From the NCBI RefSeq assembly GCF_963675165.1, contig NC_087377.1:17939018-18003017 (forward strand): a DNA stretch of 64,000 nt, read 5' to 3'. Source of the stretch: Halichondria panicea. Taxonomy: Eukaryota > Porifera > Demospongiae > Suberitida > Halichondriidae. The translations under genes were made by a program, and so were the position numbers. Under the pieces are notes generated by a model. It made no database searches, had not been told where the DNA came from, and saw nothing but the letters and a program-made list of their open reading frames with translations. This document shows positions 1 to 12,794 of this stretch, piece after piece (position 1 is the first letter of the stretch; every line of letters starts with the position of its first letter).

Positions 1-207
1 TTTCTCATTCAAAAAGAATTAACACACAATCATCTTGTATATACAAAAGACTATTAAAGCGACATTTCGGTATAAAAATAAGAACACACATATCCCTATT
101 ACACTCACAGGTTCTAAATTACTGTCTCACTGCTTCACGATTAATTATTATTTGATTGAGCCAACATACCCTCACCACTTGTTGTTGTTGTCAAGAGATC
201 GACAATT

Positions 208-2511
208 CTTAACGCTCCTGATCTATATCTGAAGGATAGGCATTATAATTAATTATAGCTTATCACACATGCACACTGTGCAGGGAAATGTACGCTAAAC
301 TCAGACAGTGGATATCATGCAACTTACCTGGATTAACATAATCATATGAGTGCTCCGATTTGACGTTGACTGCATCATTAGGGGCAGACATACCATATGC
401 GGGATTCCTCGCTGTGTGCATGTGATGCATAGTTAGTAACCATAACACAAGTGTTAACAACTTACATGCAGTTTGGTTGGGATGCAAGGAATAAGAAGGT
501 TTTCGTCTCTGACAATTCAACAGTATGAGAATAAAGAGTAGTATGATCACTATGACTCCAATAACTCCAACCACAGACACAGCGATTACCACTTCGTTAA
601 CATCACCTCCTATTTATGAATCTAATAATTATTATAGGCTGGCAATTGGAATAAAGAACCTTCTGTAGGTGGTGTGAGGAAGCTGATGGTGATGTTTGCG
701 CTCACGCCAGGGGTCAAAGTGCAAGAGTAGGTCCCTGTGTCTGTAGATTGTGGGTTAATGAATACGAGGTTATTGCCAACTTGAATGGCAGACGAGGGCA
801 GATTGAGTCGACCAACACGCCCCCAGCGTAGAGAAAGGACATTACTGACACTGGAGGAGCAGTTGAGTTGTGTTATCTGACCAGCAAAAACTTCCCTGGG
901 ACCGGAAACAGTGGGCGGTGAGGGTGCTGTGTGTGTGTGTGTGTGTGTGGAGGGGGAGTTGTGGGTGTGTGTGTGTGTGGAGGAAAAATTAAAGTATTGT
1001 AGTTGTCCATGGCAGGGATGTGCCCTCACCGCCAGTTTACCAAACAAGAGGCAATTTGTGTATAGAATTGAGATTGAAGATGCTACCACTCCACAACATT
1101 CCAGGCACACACTGGTTGTCCTGTACGCCACTACAGTGTACAACATTCCATGCACACACTGGTTGTCCTGTACGCCACTACAGTGTACAAGATTATACAA
1201 AACTTACGTTGTGTGGAAAATTCAACCTGAAATAAGAACTGAGATGTTCCCATCGCATTGACAGATGCAACACGCACGTCATACAAAGCACTCGGTATTA
1301 GATCCGTCAATATCACCATGGTAACATGGCTGGGTATCCTTCTTTCTATAACATCATTATCAGAGGTCCAATCATTGAGCCGCTCCTTGTATTGTATGAG
1401 GTATTCGTCCACTTGACCCCCAGGAAACACCCAGGAAATTAGAGCCGTTCGATTGGTTACTTGGTGCGAGATAGGTTCTAACAAAATTGGCTGTGGTTCA
1501 TCTGTGAGGGTCATGATCATTATTTTTTGGTCTGTTTTGATTCCCCCCCCCCCCGTTTAATCAATGGTTTGGGGACTCATTCAGCTTGCCATAACTTAAC
1601 CTTTGGATTTAAACACATCATTTGAAAGGTATTTTTCTCGGCTTTCAGAAAATCATTGACATTGTATCAACTGTACTAAAGTTATGGCCGTTAAAAGATG
1701 CTCTATTTAACACAATACTACTACAAATGGTTCTGTAACTATAGACTGTTCTAACTAACTAGCTCTGTAACTATAGACTGTTCTAACTGACTAGCTCTGT
1801 AACTAGACTGTTCTAACTGACTAGCTCTGTAACTATAGACTGTTCTAACTGACTAGCTCTGTAACTATAGACTGTTCTAACTGACTAGCTCTGTAACTAT
1901 AGACTGTAGCCTGATGGTATAGGGAATATAAACACTCACCCAGTGACTGGGTCATGATGGTAATGGTGGCAGCCTCTCCTCTACCAGCCAGGTTCACAGC
2001 TACCACTTGAACTCTGGAGGGGAGGGAGGGGGATAAAACAGAAAGCAATCAAATTGGAAGGTTGTTAGTATATGTGATATTAGCTACTACTACTAAATGT
2101 GTGTCATAGCAAATGCCTGTAACTATATAATGTCCATTATGCACAATCACACACTAGCTGCAATAATAACTATTATATATACAGACAGTCAACTCACTCA
2201 TAAGAAGTGTTGCTCACAAAGTCGACTGGTGGACTGGGGGTCCCACCATTAAATAGTAACAGGGAGGTCACTGTCAGAGGAATCTCGCTGAATGTTGATG
2301 CTCCTACTACTCTGTAGCGCATTATGTACTGAGTGACTGGGCGACCACCATTGTCAGTCGGTAGCAGCCAGGAGAGACTTAGACCAGAGGCACTCACACC
2401 CTCGCCAATCAGGTTAAGGGGCATTGAAGGAGCTGAGGGGGAGGTATTGTAATGTTCGCAATAATTCCGAGCAGTGCATGCAATCACACTAGCTACTATT
2501 CAAGTTACAAG

Positions 2512-2576
<65 letters not shown>

Positions 2577-2906
2577 GCATGCCCACAAGCACGCAAGCAC
2601 ACACACGCATGCACACAAGCACACACACACACACACACACTATACTCACGATCCACTAGCGTTTGACTGGACACAAAGTTTGAGTAATCTCCTATACCCC
2701 TAGTGTTGTTCCCAGCAACCCGAACGCTGTACTCTGACCCCTTGTTTAGTTGAGTGAATGCGTACATGAGGGTGGTGGGCTCAAACACTATGAAAGTGCG
2801 AAGGTCAATGTCGTTGCTATCACGAAGGCTAACAAACCAAGCTTCAGGTGGAGAGGTTGTGAAAAGGCTGGCAACAGGAGGCTATGGAAGGAATATACTT
2901 TATTAG

Positions 2907-2958
<52 letters not shown>

Positions 2959-2976
2959 TGTGTGTGTGTGTGTGTG

Positions 2977-3055
<79 letters not shown>

Positions 3056-4342
3056 TGTGAGGGTGTGGGTGTGTGTGTGATGTGTGGGTGTGTGTGGGTG
3101 TGATGTGTGGGTGTGGGTGTGTGTGGGTGTGGGTGTGTGGGTGTGATGTGTGGGTGTGTGGGTGTGTGTGTGTGTGTGTGTGATGTGTGGGTGTGTGTGT
3201 GATGTGTGGGTGTGTGTGTGTGTGTGATGTGAGGGTGTGGGTGTGTGTGATGTGAGGGTGTGGGTGGGGGAGGCTTACCTTGAATGATAACTTCCACACT
3301 GGCATTTGCAGAACCAACTACATTTGTTGCAACACAAGTGTAAGTACCGCCGCTGGTTGTAGTCAGTTCTGACCTCATTAGATTGGAAAATCCACCAGCA
3401 GAGTTAATGATAGCTCCACCAACGCCATTACTCAGAAGTGACCCTTCATGTAGCCAGGTTATAACAGAGACTGGGACAGAGTCAGAGATACAGGAGAGAG
3501 ATATGGTTCCAGTTATGAAGACCATGTTAGAGGCTGGATTACTAGACGCTATACTGGGCATATCTGCAGAGGAGGATATGACATAATACAGACAAATATG
3601 TCATCATCTTACAGTTAACGATCAAAGTTCCCGAGTCTTCAGCAAAATCTCCACTTTGTATGCTAGTCAGTCGACAAGTATAATCTCCAGCTTGGTCTCT
3701 TTGTACGTTCGTTAGCTGTGGTGTTTGAAATACAGAAATTTCTTCCCCAGCTGGATTGTACCAATGCCGCTGGAATGTCCCTGGTCGGTTGTTGGTCGAG
3801 ATACAGGTGAGCCTTATATCCCCTCCCTCTGTGACTACCCCATTATCTGGGATACTAACAATCGGTGCAGAAAGGCCTATATTTAGGGCAAGAAATAATT
3901 AATAGTATCATATCAAACTTGGATAGCTATAGCCACTTACCAGCTGGGTAAATGGAATCAACCCCACCGCCGCAGTGAAGTCTGACAGGTATCCCCAGAC
4001 CATTAAAGAAAGCATCAGCATCAGTGATTACCAAGATACCAGGCATTGAAGTAACAGATACTCCATTCATTCCGTCAGTAAGAACTATACTAGGTTCAGC
4101 AATCCACTGCACATCAGTTATGAACTGTCCACCTACAATGCATCGTATGCAGGAGGTAGCCAGTGAAGCATTTATAGAAAGATCATCAGTCAGATCGAAA
4201 GTTTCACTGCAAGTCTGGCCATGGACACCTGTAAGGAATATAATGTATGATCAGTATTACTTGTTGGCTATAATTATACCTGAAACTTACAAGGAATTAA
4301 GCAGAGGGGGATGAGAGCTATCAGAGCTATACCAACATCCAT
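208..4342 (-). CDS. B1: Ig/FN3 transmembrane receptor, family B, probably defective
   Basis: Family-B cell-surface receptor. Exons, 5' to 3': 4291-4342, 3941-4228, 3613-3876, 3279-3563, 2650-2881, 2198-2432, 1940-2013, 1208-1501, 660-926, 466-609, 328-411, 208-227. The start ATG gives the signal [17 protein letters not shown]. Three Ig exons follow, then FN3 pieces, a membrane-proximal Ig, a transmembrane helix ([20 protein letters not shown]) and a tail with one NPAYGM and one SYDYVNPG motif. Compared with B4, the first FN3 exon and the 68-base exon beginning the next FN3 are absent, replaced by a GT repeat at 2912-3265. Exon 3279-3563 ends in phase 1 but exon 2650-2881 starts in phase 0, so direct splicing shifts the frame. 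Skipping 2650-2881 would restore it. The final exon ends early (DIDQER then stop), where B4 continues with a YETI motif. The defect could also be an assembly collapse in the repeat. Confidence 0.72.
1734..1912. repeat. Tandem repeat of about 32 bp in a B1 intron
   Basis: About five copies of a unit reading roughly 'ctctgtaactatagactg' plus 'ttctaactgactag' lie in the intron between two FN3 exons. B2 and B3 carry only one unit at the matching place (near 14770 and 18430), so the expansion is specific to B1. Confidence 0.85.
2514..2573. repeat. CA microsatellite in B1 intron
   Basis: Pure (AC)n of about 60 bases followed by an interrupted CA tract to about 2640, lying between the FN3 exons 2198-2432 and 2650-2881. 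Confidence 0.95.
2912..3265. repeat. GT microsatellite/minisatellite replacing two B1 exons
   Basis: About 350 bases of (GT)n with GTGTGGGTGTGATGTG variants. In B2, B3 and B4 the matching interval holds a full FN3 exon and a 68-base exon, each flanked by shorter GT tracts. This is consistent with deletion between two tracts. Confidence 0.9.
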
Positions 4343-4677
4343 CTTGCTCAAACTATTATGGCTTCATGTAATATGCTGGCTTGGCACTTTAGTAAACCAC
4401 TGAACACATTGTCATATGTATGGTTGCCTCCCCACATGATGCACACAAGCACAGCAGAAGCACAAGTGCATAAACTTTCCATGGAAGTAATAACAAACAC
4501 ACATGCATGCACATAACACACATGCATGCACATAGACTACCATGTAACTTGCATTTTTTTTAACTATATACTTGTAAATTACTTGCTAACACTTATATGC
4601 AGTAATTACTTACTATGCAGTTAACAATGCAGCTAGCTACATAAGAACAGCTATTGGGAAATAGTTATTCTGTAGAT
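4343..4677. other. B1 5' flank and A1 3' flank
   Basis: No coding sequence seen. A near copy lies at 21155-21453 between B3 and A3, so B1-A1 and B3-A3 descend from one duplicated B-A pair. No GPI-type exon is present here. Confidence 0.6.
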
Positions 4678-7600
4678 CTAAGTTACAGTGTCATACACAG
4701 CATTTCCGCTTGACGTGTTCTCTTTGGTTAGACCATACGCTGGGTTGCTGGAGATGACAGGGTCTGTAGTGTAGGCGCCTTTCTTCCTTGACTTCACGAG
4801 CAATAAACTGAGCAATATTGCAACCAGAGTTATGAGAATAATCAGAAGGATGATGGCGGGAACCCCAATAGCCAGTCCAATAATAGACTCCATACTCAAT
4901 GGTTTTTCTGCAGAAGAATAGAATTGAGAAACTATATTATTATACTAAGTTAGAAATAACATACCTAGCATTTCCACATCAGTTATCATGACCTCCACGT
5001 TGATTACCATGGAAACGGTTCCAGCTGCATTCCTCCATACACATGTGTACACACCAGCATTGGCTAGCGTAGCACTGTCGATATTTACTCGAGACAGAAA
5101 CAAGTTGCCAGAAGGCCTGGAAATATCGATACCATCTCCAGAAGAAAGCACGTTACCATCTTTACGCCATATAATTTCCGGTGTGGGGATTCCCCTGACC
5201 TCACACTCTATATTCAGTCTAACGCCTACTATTGTGTTTGGTGTAGAACTAAAGTTTGTGATGATCGGATCGGCTGAAGAGAAGGAGGAGGGTTCAGGTG
5301 CATAAGTATGTGTTGCCTAGGAATTGACTTACTGCAAAATACAAATGGATTCTCTTGAAATACGGTAGACTCAGTTATACTTTCACAACTGTACGTTGCA
5401 GCATCACCCATGATGATATCAGACAGTTGTATCTGAAGGAAAATCAATATGCACGTTTAAGTAACATGCAATCACCATCCACCAATCACACGCAGGCACA
5501 AGCCTCACCTGGTCGGCAAAGGTTTGTGATACTCTTTGGAAGTTCCCCTCTCCTGGAGTGATGACGTTGCGCCTCATTAGAAATCTTACTTCAGGCCGTG
5601 GAAAGCCATCGGTTTGGCAAGTGATAATGACAGTGCTGGCGTTGAGTAGACACATAGCAGCAGAGTTATCAATAACTGACAAGCTCAATGAAGAAATTGG
5701 ATCGCTAGTGGCAACTGTAGGAAAAATTAACCAAACGCTAAACAAAGATATTTCAATTGTACCTGGTACAGTAATGTACAAGTCTGGAAGAACCCTGCTT
5801 CCAGCAAGATTGCTGAAGATAGCAGAATAAGCCCCTGATGTTTCGATGGTCAGACTAGTCACGGTCAACATAAACGTGAAGGGAGATTCCGCATTAACAT
5901 CACTGCAAGGGTTGGTGATAGTGTATTGGTCTCCGTTAGCAATGTTAGAGCCTTTGAAGGACCACTGTACACTCAGGCATGGGTCAGCCTCCACAGACAC
6001 AGGTACTGTTACCATGGTCCCAAAGTCACCCATAAAGAGAGTACCAACTTGTCTGTCTCTCACTGCTCCAATGACAGTCTCATTGAAAGCCAGGGCAGTG
6101 GGTGCAACTGTGTAATGAAACAAACTGATATTGAACACGAATAATTATACATTGTACATGGTAAATTAAGATGCATAATAATTATAGCAAACTGCTTATA
6201 GAACATGTACGTATACAAAAGCAATGGTATAATTATGTTACCTGGAGCTCTGACCTCCAACAACCAGGCAGCATTATCTTCAGACACTGTATTGCTGACA
6301 AAGCACTGGTACACTCCAGAGTGACTGACTTGAGGGTTTGCAATAGTCAGCATAGTGTCGTCAAAGACAATTCCAACGAATAAAGAGTCAATTACATCTC
6401 CATTGAAGTACCACACTGTTGAGGTTGCAGGGTAGCCAGTGTTGGCACAGGAGAAGGAGGTAGGCATAGCAGAGCTTGATCCTACAATCACTTCACGTGC
6501 GTTTGAGGGATCCACCGTTATCATGGCTCTCCCTGTGTGTGTGTGTGGGTGTGTGTGTGTGTGTGTGTGGGGGGGGGTGTACGACAACTTACGTTGCACT
6601 GTGACTGTTCCACTACTGATAACAGTGGCTTGGCCCTCTCTACATTGCAGAGTGACTACATCTGGAGGAGCAGGTAGGTTTGTGATCGTACCCACTGCTT
6701 CGTTGGAATCAGTGTTGGTTCCAACACTATTAGAGAAAGCACAAACACGATTTAGTGTCCCTTGTGAAGCAACATAGCTGAACTCAAAGTCCTCGTCCTC
6801 TCCCTCTGCAGAAAAAGCAGTAAGATCTCCTATTTCCTTGTACACAAAATCCATTCCAGTTACTAGTCCAGTACCGTTGACAAAGTATGTCTGAGGGCTT
6901 CTCACTGATTCGTGCATTCGAGCATTCCTTACTTCGCAGCGATAATCGCGTGAGAAAGTCTCAATATCTCGAATGTAGGCCCATCTTCCACCCTCCAGAA
7001 ACCTTATGAGATTAGTGTCCGTGTTCTCGACTAAAGGTGTACCGTCTTGAAACCACACGATGTCTGGAGGTGGCTGCGAGTCCCCAACCCTGCACTCAAG
7101 AGCTATGTCAATACCAAACCCAGCAGTAGGAAGTGCAGTTGGTACAAACGTACGCACTTCCTCAGTTGGCATAAAGCCACCGAAAACTGAAGATAGAAAA
7201 ATAATGATTATTACACAATACTTTCAATGCAAGTGCATGAATTGCTTACATGCATAGTGGACAGTGATGTCTCTACTGCGGATGGTTGCAATGAAGCCAG
7301 GCTCTCCAATGGTGTTAGTAGCCTCACAGCGATAGATAACTCCAACCATGGAAGCATGTTCTCCCTCAGTGATATTTTGAAACAAGAAGTTACCATTAGA
7401 AAGTATAAAGCCAGCGTCAACCACGTCATCTCCCCTGTACCAAGTCACGGTAGGTGTAGGGGTCCCAGAAACATCGCATTGTAAGCTAAGATCTGAATTA
7501 GATCCATCTTCATTGGTTGCAAAGACAACCACATCTTCTTGCTCACTGTTGAAACTAGGAGCCACTCCTACCTCTGTGTATTAGTATGTATAGTCTACCT

Positions 7601-7707
7601 ATAATATAAGAAGTTCATCTCTCACCTGTGTGTGCAGAGAACACAATATTGGTGCTGTAGATGCAGAGTAAGATAAGAACTCCTCCACTTGCTGTCATGA
7701 CACCCAT
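4678..7707 (-). CDS. A1: seven-Ig transmembrane receptor, family A (intact, 826 aa)
   Basis: Exons, 5' to 3': 7626-7707, 7250-7573, 6593-7186, 6242-6532, 5763-6107, 5509-5714, 5333-5432, 4965-5273, 4678-4907. They sum to 827 codons with all phases matching. The first exon is a signal peptide (MGVMTASGGVLILLCIYSTN, ending near FSA). Exon 2 is an Ig (CDVSG, VTWYRG, YRCEAT). Exon 3 (198 aa) is an Ig plus a degenerate second Ig-like domain. Exon 4 is an Ig (FSCANTG, VYQCFVS). Exon 5 is Ig-like with PCSD. Exons 6 and 7 share one Ig domain split by an intron. Exon 8 is an I-set Ig. Exon 9 carries the helix (IIGLAIGVPAIILLIILITL), a KSRKK stop-transfer, and a short tail with NPAYGL and VYDTV. The 60-base intron 6533-6592 is open in frame, so its retention would add a TH-rich stretch. 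Likely a plasma-membrane recognition receptor; ligand unknown. Confidence 0.85.
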
Positions 7708-7760
7708 TAGCTAGAACTATTAATTAGGTTGTTTATTTTTAGCTATAAATCTAGCTATCT

Positions 7761-7777
7761 AATACTGAAAGTGATTA
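7761..7777 (-). promoter_or_regulatory. Family-A shared promoter motif (A1)
   Basis: AATACTGAAAGTGATTA on the plus strand, about 55 bases upstream of the A1 ATG. All eight A genes have this motif in their 5' flank. It is not core-promoter-like and could be an activator site; the GAAAGTGA core resembles IRF-type elements, which is inference. Confidence 0.55.
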
Positions 7778-8305
7778 AAACAACAACATGCAACAGAGAG
7801 ATCTATCTAAAAATAACACAGCCAATATCTAGTGTATGTACACATCTATAACTACATACAATGCTTCTTGGAATGCACAGACTTGCAGGACTGCAATCAG
7901 ACTTGACTAAGATATGACTTTTGTAGACTCCAGTGACTTCAGTCAGCTATCTGACCATAGATCTATGATCTGACAACCACACCATGACACTCCCACAGGT
8001 GTTCGGTGTGGTTAGACCCCTCCGAACTACACCGAGGGTGTTCTACAAGTGTTCGATGTGATTCGACCCCACCAAACTTCTTCAAAGTACACTAATGGAC
8101 AGTTCAAGGAGGTGAGTTTGGGCTAATCCTCAGTCATGGTAATCTAAAATTAACTTAACTATGTCTTGTCTCTTATGTGAACTTTATCCTCAACACCCAC
8201 ACACAACCATGAAATAGGGATCAGAGATAGAAATGTAACTACACACATACACACACGCCAGTCCTATATGAAAATGAAAAAACTTGAGATGTGTTAATTC
8301 TGACT
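7778..8305. other. A1-A2 intergenic flank
   Basis: Family-A 5' flank with no coding sequence seen. It holds an imperfect direct duplication at about 7999-8080 (two units starting GTGTTCGGTGTGGTTAGACC and GTGTTCGATGTGATTCGACC). Confidence 0.5.
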
Positions 8306-8370
8306 CTATAATCTGAGCACCAGTGCCAGACACAGAGTGAGCAGTACACTCAGGCAGGAGCAGGTGGTCA
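8306..8370 (-). CDS. GPI-type hydrophobic terminal exon downstream of A2
   Basis: A 65-base open exon preceded by a C-rich acceptor (taaccccctccag then TGACC). It encodes VTTCSCLSVLLTLCLALVL, then RL and a stop. It is the A2-linked copy of the terminal exon used by C1, with one codon deleted in frame. A phase-1 upstream exon is required, which matches family-A exon 8. A2 itself is a pseudogene, so this copy may be a relic. Confidence 0.5.
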
Positions 8371-8656
8371 CTGGAGGGGGTTACCAGGGTTACTAGGGTT
8401 AGTAGATTATCCTCGCCCCCTCTAACGAACCATTACCTGATGGACAGGGAACACTTGTACGCTCATGCTACTAGTAACAGAGCACCACCCACAGAACCAA
8501 TGTACTCTGAACTATAGATCAGTGGAGTTATCGAATTATTTTAATTTACATCAATCAATAAAGTGATTCTGATAATTAATACAATGTCATTGGAACTATA
8601 ATATACTTTACAGTCATTAAATACTACATTGAACAACTAGTCTTACAGATCCATTA

Positions 8657-11600
8657 TTATCTTCTCGGCTCTGCTAAACCGTACGCTGGGTTGTCAGAAG
8701 TCAGTACAGGGTCCAGAGTGAAGTCACCTTGGTCTGTAGTGTAAGCGCCTTTCTTCCTTCTTGACTTCACGAGCAGTAAACTGAGCAATAATATTATTAC
8801 AACCAGAGTTATATATGAGGAGGATGATGGTGGGAATCCCAATAGCCAGTCCAATAATAAACTCCATACTCATTGGTTCTGCAGAAGAATATAATAGAAC
8901 TGAAATACTTACTAAGCATTTCCGTGACGACCCACACTGATATCCCTGATAACCAAAAATGTTGCGCTATACGGTATACTTTATAACGTACCTGGGCCTG
9001 CATTGATCTCCACACTGATGTCCCTGGTAACGGTTCCGGCTTCATTCGTCCCCACACAAGTGTACGTGCCGGTATTGGCTGACGTAGCACTGTCAATAGT
9101 TACTCGAGACTTAAAAGGTTCGCCAGTAGGCGTGGAAATATCGATACCAGGTCCTGAAGAGAGCACATTGCCAACTTTACGCCATGAAATTGTCGGTCGG
9201 GGGAGCCCATAATCTCACACTCCACCTCCAGTTCAGCGCCTTCTATTGTGTTTGTCGATGAACTAAAGTTTGTGACAAACGGCTCGGCTGTAGAGGGGGT
9301 CAGGTAAATGTGGTGTGTGTGTGTGCGTGTGTGTGTGTGGTGTGTGTGTGCATTGCCTATAAATTAACTTACTGCAAAATACAAAAGTCTCTTGAGCAAA
9401 TTCCTCAGAATCACTTAAAAGTTCGCATCTGTACACTGCATCATCTTCCATTACGATATCAGACAGTTGTATCTGAAGGAAAAGAAGTTTGTACGTGAGT
9501 ATCCACCCCAGCCTTTGCGTTAAAATTGCTGGATTTAATCAATTGGGAAGGTAATTCTGAGAGCTATTGGGCTCTCAAAGATAAGTATACCTGAAATTAA
9601 ACCCACCTGGTCGGCAAAGGTTTGTGAGACTCTTAGGAAGTTCCTCTCTCCTGGAGTGATGACGTTGCGCCCCATTAGAAATCTTACTTGAGGCCGTGGG
9701 AAGCCGTTGGTTTGGCAAGTCATGGTGACATTGCTGGCATTGAGTAGACACATGGCAGCAGGGTTATCAATAACTGACAAGCTCAATGAAGAAATTAGAT
9801 CACTAGTGGGAACTGCAGGGAAAAATTAACCAAAAGCTAAAACAAAGATATCTCAATTGTACCTGGTACAGTAATGTACAAGTCTGGAAGAACCCCACTT
9901 CCAGCAAGATTGGTAAAGGTAGCAGAATAAACCCCTGATGTTTCATTGGTCAGATTAGTCACAGTCAACATAAACGTGTAAGGAGATACGGCATTAACAT
10001 CACTGCAAGAGTTGGTGATAGTGTATTGGTCTCCGTTAACAATGTTAGAGCCCTTGAAGGACCACTGTACACTCGGGCATGGGTCAGCCTCCACAGACAC
10101 AGGTACTGTCACCATGGTCCCAAAATCACCCATAATGAGAGCTCCAACTTGTCTGTCTCTCACTGCTCCAATGGCAGTCTCATTGAAAGCCAGGGCAGTG
10201 GGTGCAACTGTATAATGAAACAAACTGATATTGAACACACATAATTATACATGATTGTACATGGTAAATTAAAGATGCATAATAATTATAGCAAACTGCT
10301 TATAGAACATGTATACATTAAAATAAAAGCAATGGTATAACAATTAGCAATGGTATAAGGTATAATTATGTTACCTGGAGCTCTGACCTCCAACAACCAG
10401 TCAGCATTGTCTTCAGACACTATATTACTGACAAATCACTGGTACACTCCAGAGTGACTGACTTGAGGGTTTGCAATAGTCAGCATAGTGTCGTCAAAGA
10501 CAATTCCAACGAATGAAGAGTCAATTACATCTCCATTGAAGTACCACACTGTTGAGGTGGCAGGGTAGCCAGTGTTGGCACAGGAGAAGGAGGTAGCTGG
10601 GCCTTGTCCTACAATCACTTCACGTGTGTTTGAGGGATCCACTGTTATCACGGCTTTCCCTGTGTGTGTGTGTGTGTGTGAGTTTATCTCGTGTGTGTGT
10701 GTGTGCATGTGTGTGTGGGACAACTTACGTTGCACTGTGACTGTTCCACTACTGATAACTGACTTGGCCGTCTCTGCATTCCAGAGTGACTACCACTGGG
10801 GGAGGGGGGAGGTTTGTGATTATACCCACTCCTCCGTTGGAAACAGCGTTGGAACCACCACTATTAGTGAAAGTACAAACACGATTTAGTGTCCCTTGTG
10901 AAGAAACATAGCTGAACTCAAAGTCCTCATTCTCTCCCTCTGCAGAAAAAGCCGTGAGATCTCCTATTTCCTTGTACACAAAATCCATTCCATTTACTAG
11001 TCCAGTACCATTGACAAAATATGTCTGAGGGCTTCTTACTAGTTCGTGCATTCGAGCATTCCTTACTCCACAGCGATAATCGCGTGAGAAAGTCTCAATA
11101 TCTGTAATATAGGCCCATCTTCCACCCTCCAGAAACCTTACGATAGTACCGGTCAGGCTCTCGTCTAAAGGAGTTGCAGAATTGTCTTGAAACCACACGA
11201 TGTCTGGAAGTGGCTGCGAGTCCCCAAGCCTGCACTCAAGAGCAATGTCGATGCCAAATCCAGCAGTAGGAAGTGAAGTTGGTATAAATGTACGCTCTAC
11301 CTCAGTTGGCATAAAGCCACGGAAAACTGCAAAGAAAGAAAAATGATATTATTTACAATAATTATAGAGCTGAATTGCTTACATGCATATAGTGGACAGT
11401 GATGTCTCTACTGCGGATGGTTGCATTGAAGCCAGGCTCTCCAATGATGTTAGTAGCCTCACAGTGATAGATTACGCCAGCCGTGGAAGCATGTTCTCCC
11501 TCAGTGATATTTTGAAACAAGAAGTTACCATTCGAAAGCATAAAACCAGCGTCAACCACGTCATCTCCCCTGTACCAAGTCACGGTAGGTGTAGGGGTCC

Positions 11601-11835
11601 CAGTAACATCGCATTGTAGGCTAAGATCTGAATTAGATCCATCTTCATTGGTTGCAAAGACAACCACATCTTCTTGCTCACTGTTGAAACTAGGAGCCAC
11701 TCCTACTTCTGTATATATTAGTATGTGCCTATAATAAGAAGTTGATCTCTCACCTGTGTGTGCAGAGAACACAATATTGGTGCTGTAGATGCAGAGTAAG
11801 ATAAGAACTCCTCCACTTGCTGTCATGACAGCCAT
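8657..11835 (-). pseudogene. A2: family-A receptor pseudogene
   Basis: All nine family-A exons are recognisable: 11754-11835, 11383-11708, 10729-11326, 10375-10659, 9863-10207, 9607-9812, 9373-9472, 8992-9287, 8657-8878. Lesions: a 2-base insertion at the end of the first Ig exon; a net 2-base loss near the end of exon 3 (about 10757); TGA at 10436-10438 replacing the conserved Ig cysteine codon in VYQC; a 1-base loss in the I-set Ig near 9200; and a 4-base gain inside the transmembrane helix near 8806-8825. The tail is also shortened to one NPAYGL, lacking the YDTI and YETI segments of A6-A8. Exons 6-8 resemble A6 most. Multiple independent lesions make this a pseudogene, although the signal exon and splice sites remain intact. 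Confidence 0.9.
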
Positions 11836-11938
11836 TGGCTAGAACTGCATGTAGATATCACATAGCATGCTTCAATATAATTATACACAAAGACTTATAA
11901 GTCTTATATGATTGACTGGTGCACCACTAACTTCCAGG

Positions 11939-12057
11939 TCACTTTCAGCATTAGCTAAATAGCATTCTATGATATGTGTGGTTGATAACTCAGTGGACTC
12001 AGCACTTATATCAACCACACATATCACAGAATGCTATTTAGCTAATACTGAAAGTGA
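11939..12057. repeat. Inverted repeat in the A2 5' flank
   Basis: Arms of about 49 bases (11939-11987 and 12009-12057) around a 21-base spacer. Each arm carries one copy of the family-A promoter motif, in opposite orientations. Confidence 0.85.
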
Positions 12058-12060
12058 TTA
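12044..12060 (-). promoter_or_regulatory. Family-A shared promoter motif (A2)
   Basis: AATACTGAAAGTGATTA, about 210 bases upstream of the A2 ATG. It is displaced from its usual distance by the inverted repeat at 11939-12057. Confidence 0.5.
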
Positions 12061-12333
12061 CCATAGACAATACATGCAGCACTTCATAGCTATCAGTACA
12101 TGTATGTACACACCAGTGCTTCTTAGAATGGACAGACTTAATTGTGCAATCAGATTTGACTATGAAGAGAGTGCATGGTAAACACAGCAATCTCAATCCA
12201 CCACACACCCTCTGCCACACATTAAGGCCACACATACAGTTTGAATAACACCCACACACAAACCATGCACCCATGCATGAATATAGCATATTAAGGAAGC
12301 AGAGGAAAATAAATAATTATGTTAATTCAGACT

Positions 12334-12401
12334 CTATAATATGAGCATCAGTGCCAGACACACAGTGAGCAGTACACTCAGTAGACAGGAGCAGGTGGTC
12401 A
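12334..12401 (-). CDS. GPI-type hydrophobic terminal exon downstream of B2
   Basis: A 68-base open exon with acceptor cccaccccctccag then TGACC. It encodes VTTC, then SCLLSVLLTVCLALML, then IL and a stop. It matches the terminal exon of C1 and lies downstream of the B2 tail exons. Whether any transcript uses it cannot be seen from sequence. Confidence 0.5.
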
Positions 12402-12794
12402 CTGGAGGGGGTGGGTGAGGGGTTACCAGGGTTACTAGGGTTAGTAGATTATCTCGCCCCCTCTAACAAACCACCACCTGATGGACAGGGAACACTTGTA
12501 TGCTCATGCTACTAGTAACAGAGCACCACCCTCAGAATCAAACTCTGAACTATAGATCAGATCAGCATAAAATGTTCATTTATCATTCAAAACTAATAAC
12601 ACACAATGACTGCTGGTATATACAAAAAAACTAAAACGATTATTAGCAGGAAATTTTATACGTAGTTTACATTCAGTTCTATGATAATTATTATAATATA
12701 GTCTCACTCTGTGGGCTGTGTTGATCGATATCATTAATTCCTTTAGATTAAAGTAAATACAATTAATTTATTATATTATTTTGAGCAAACATAC

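Noticed and set aside
2788-3561. Long open frames rich in TH or VC repeats (here and at 35704-36104, 58748-59086, 60142-60426)
   Set aside because: They are translations of CA/GT microsatellites joined to real exons; splice sites bound the true coding parts.
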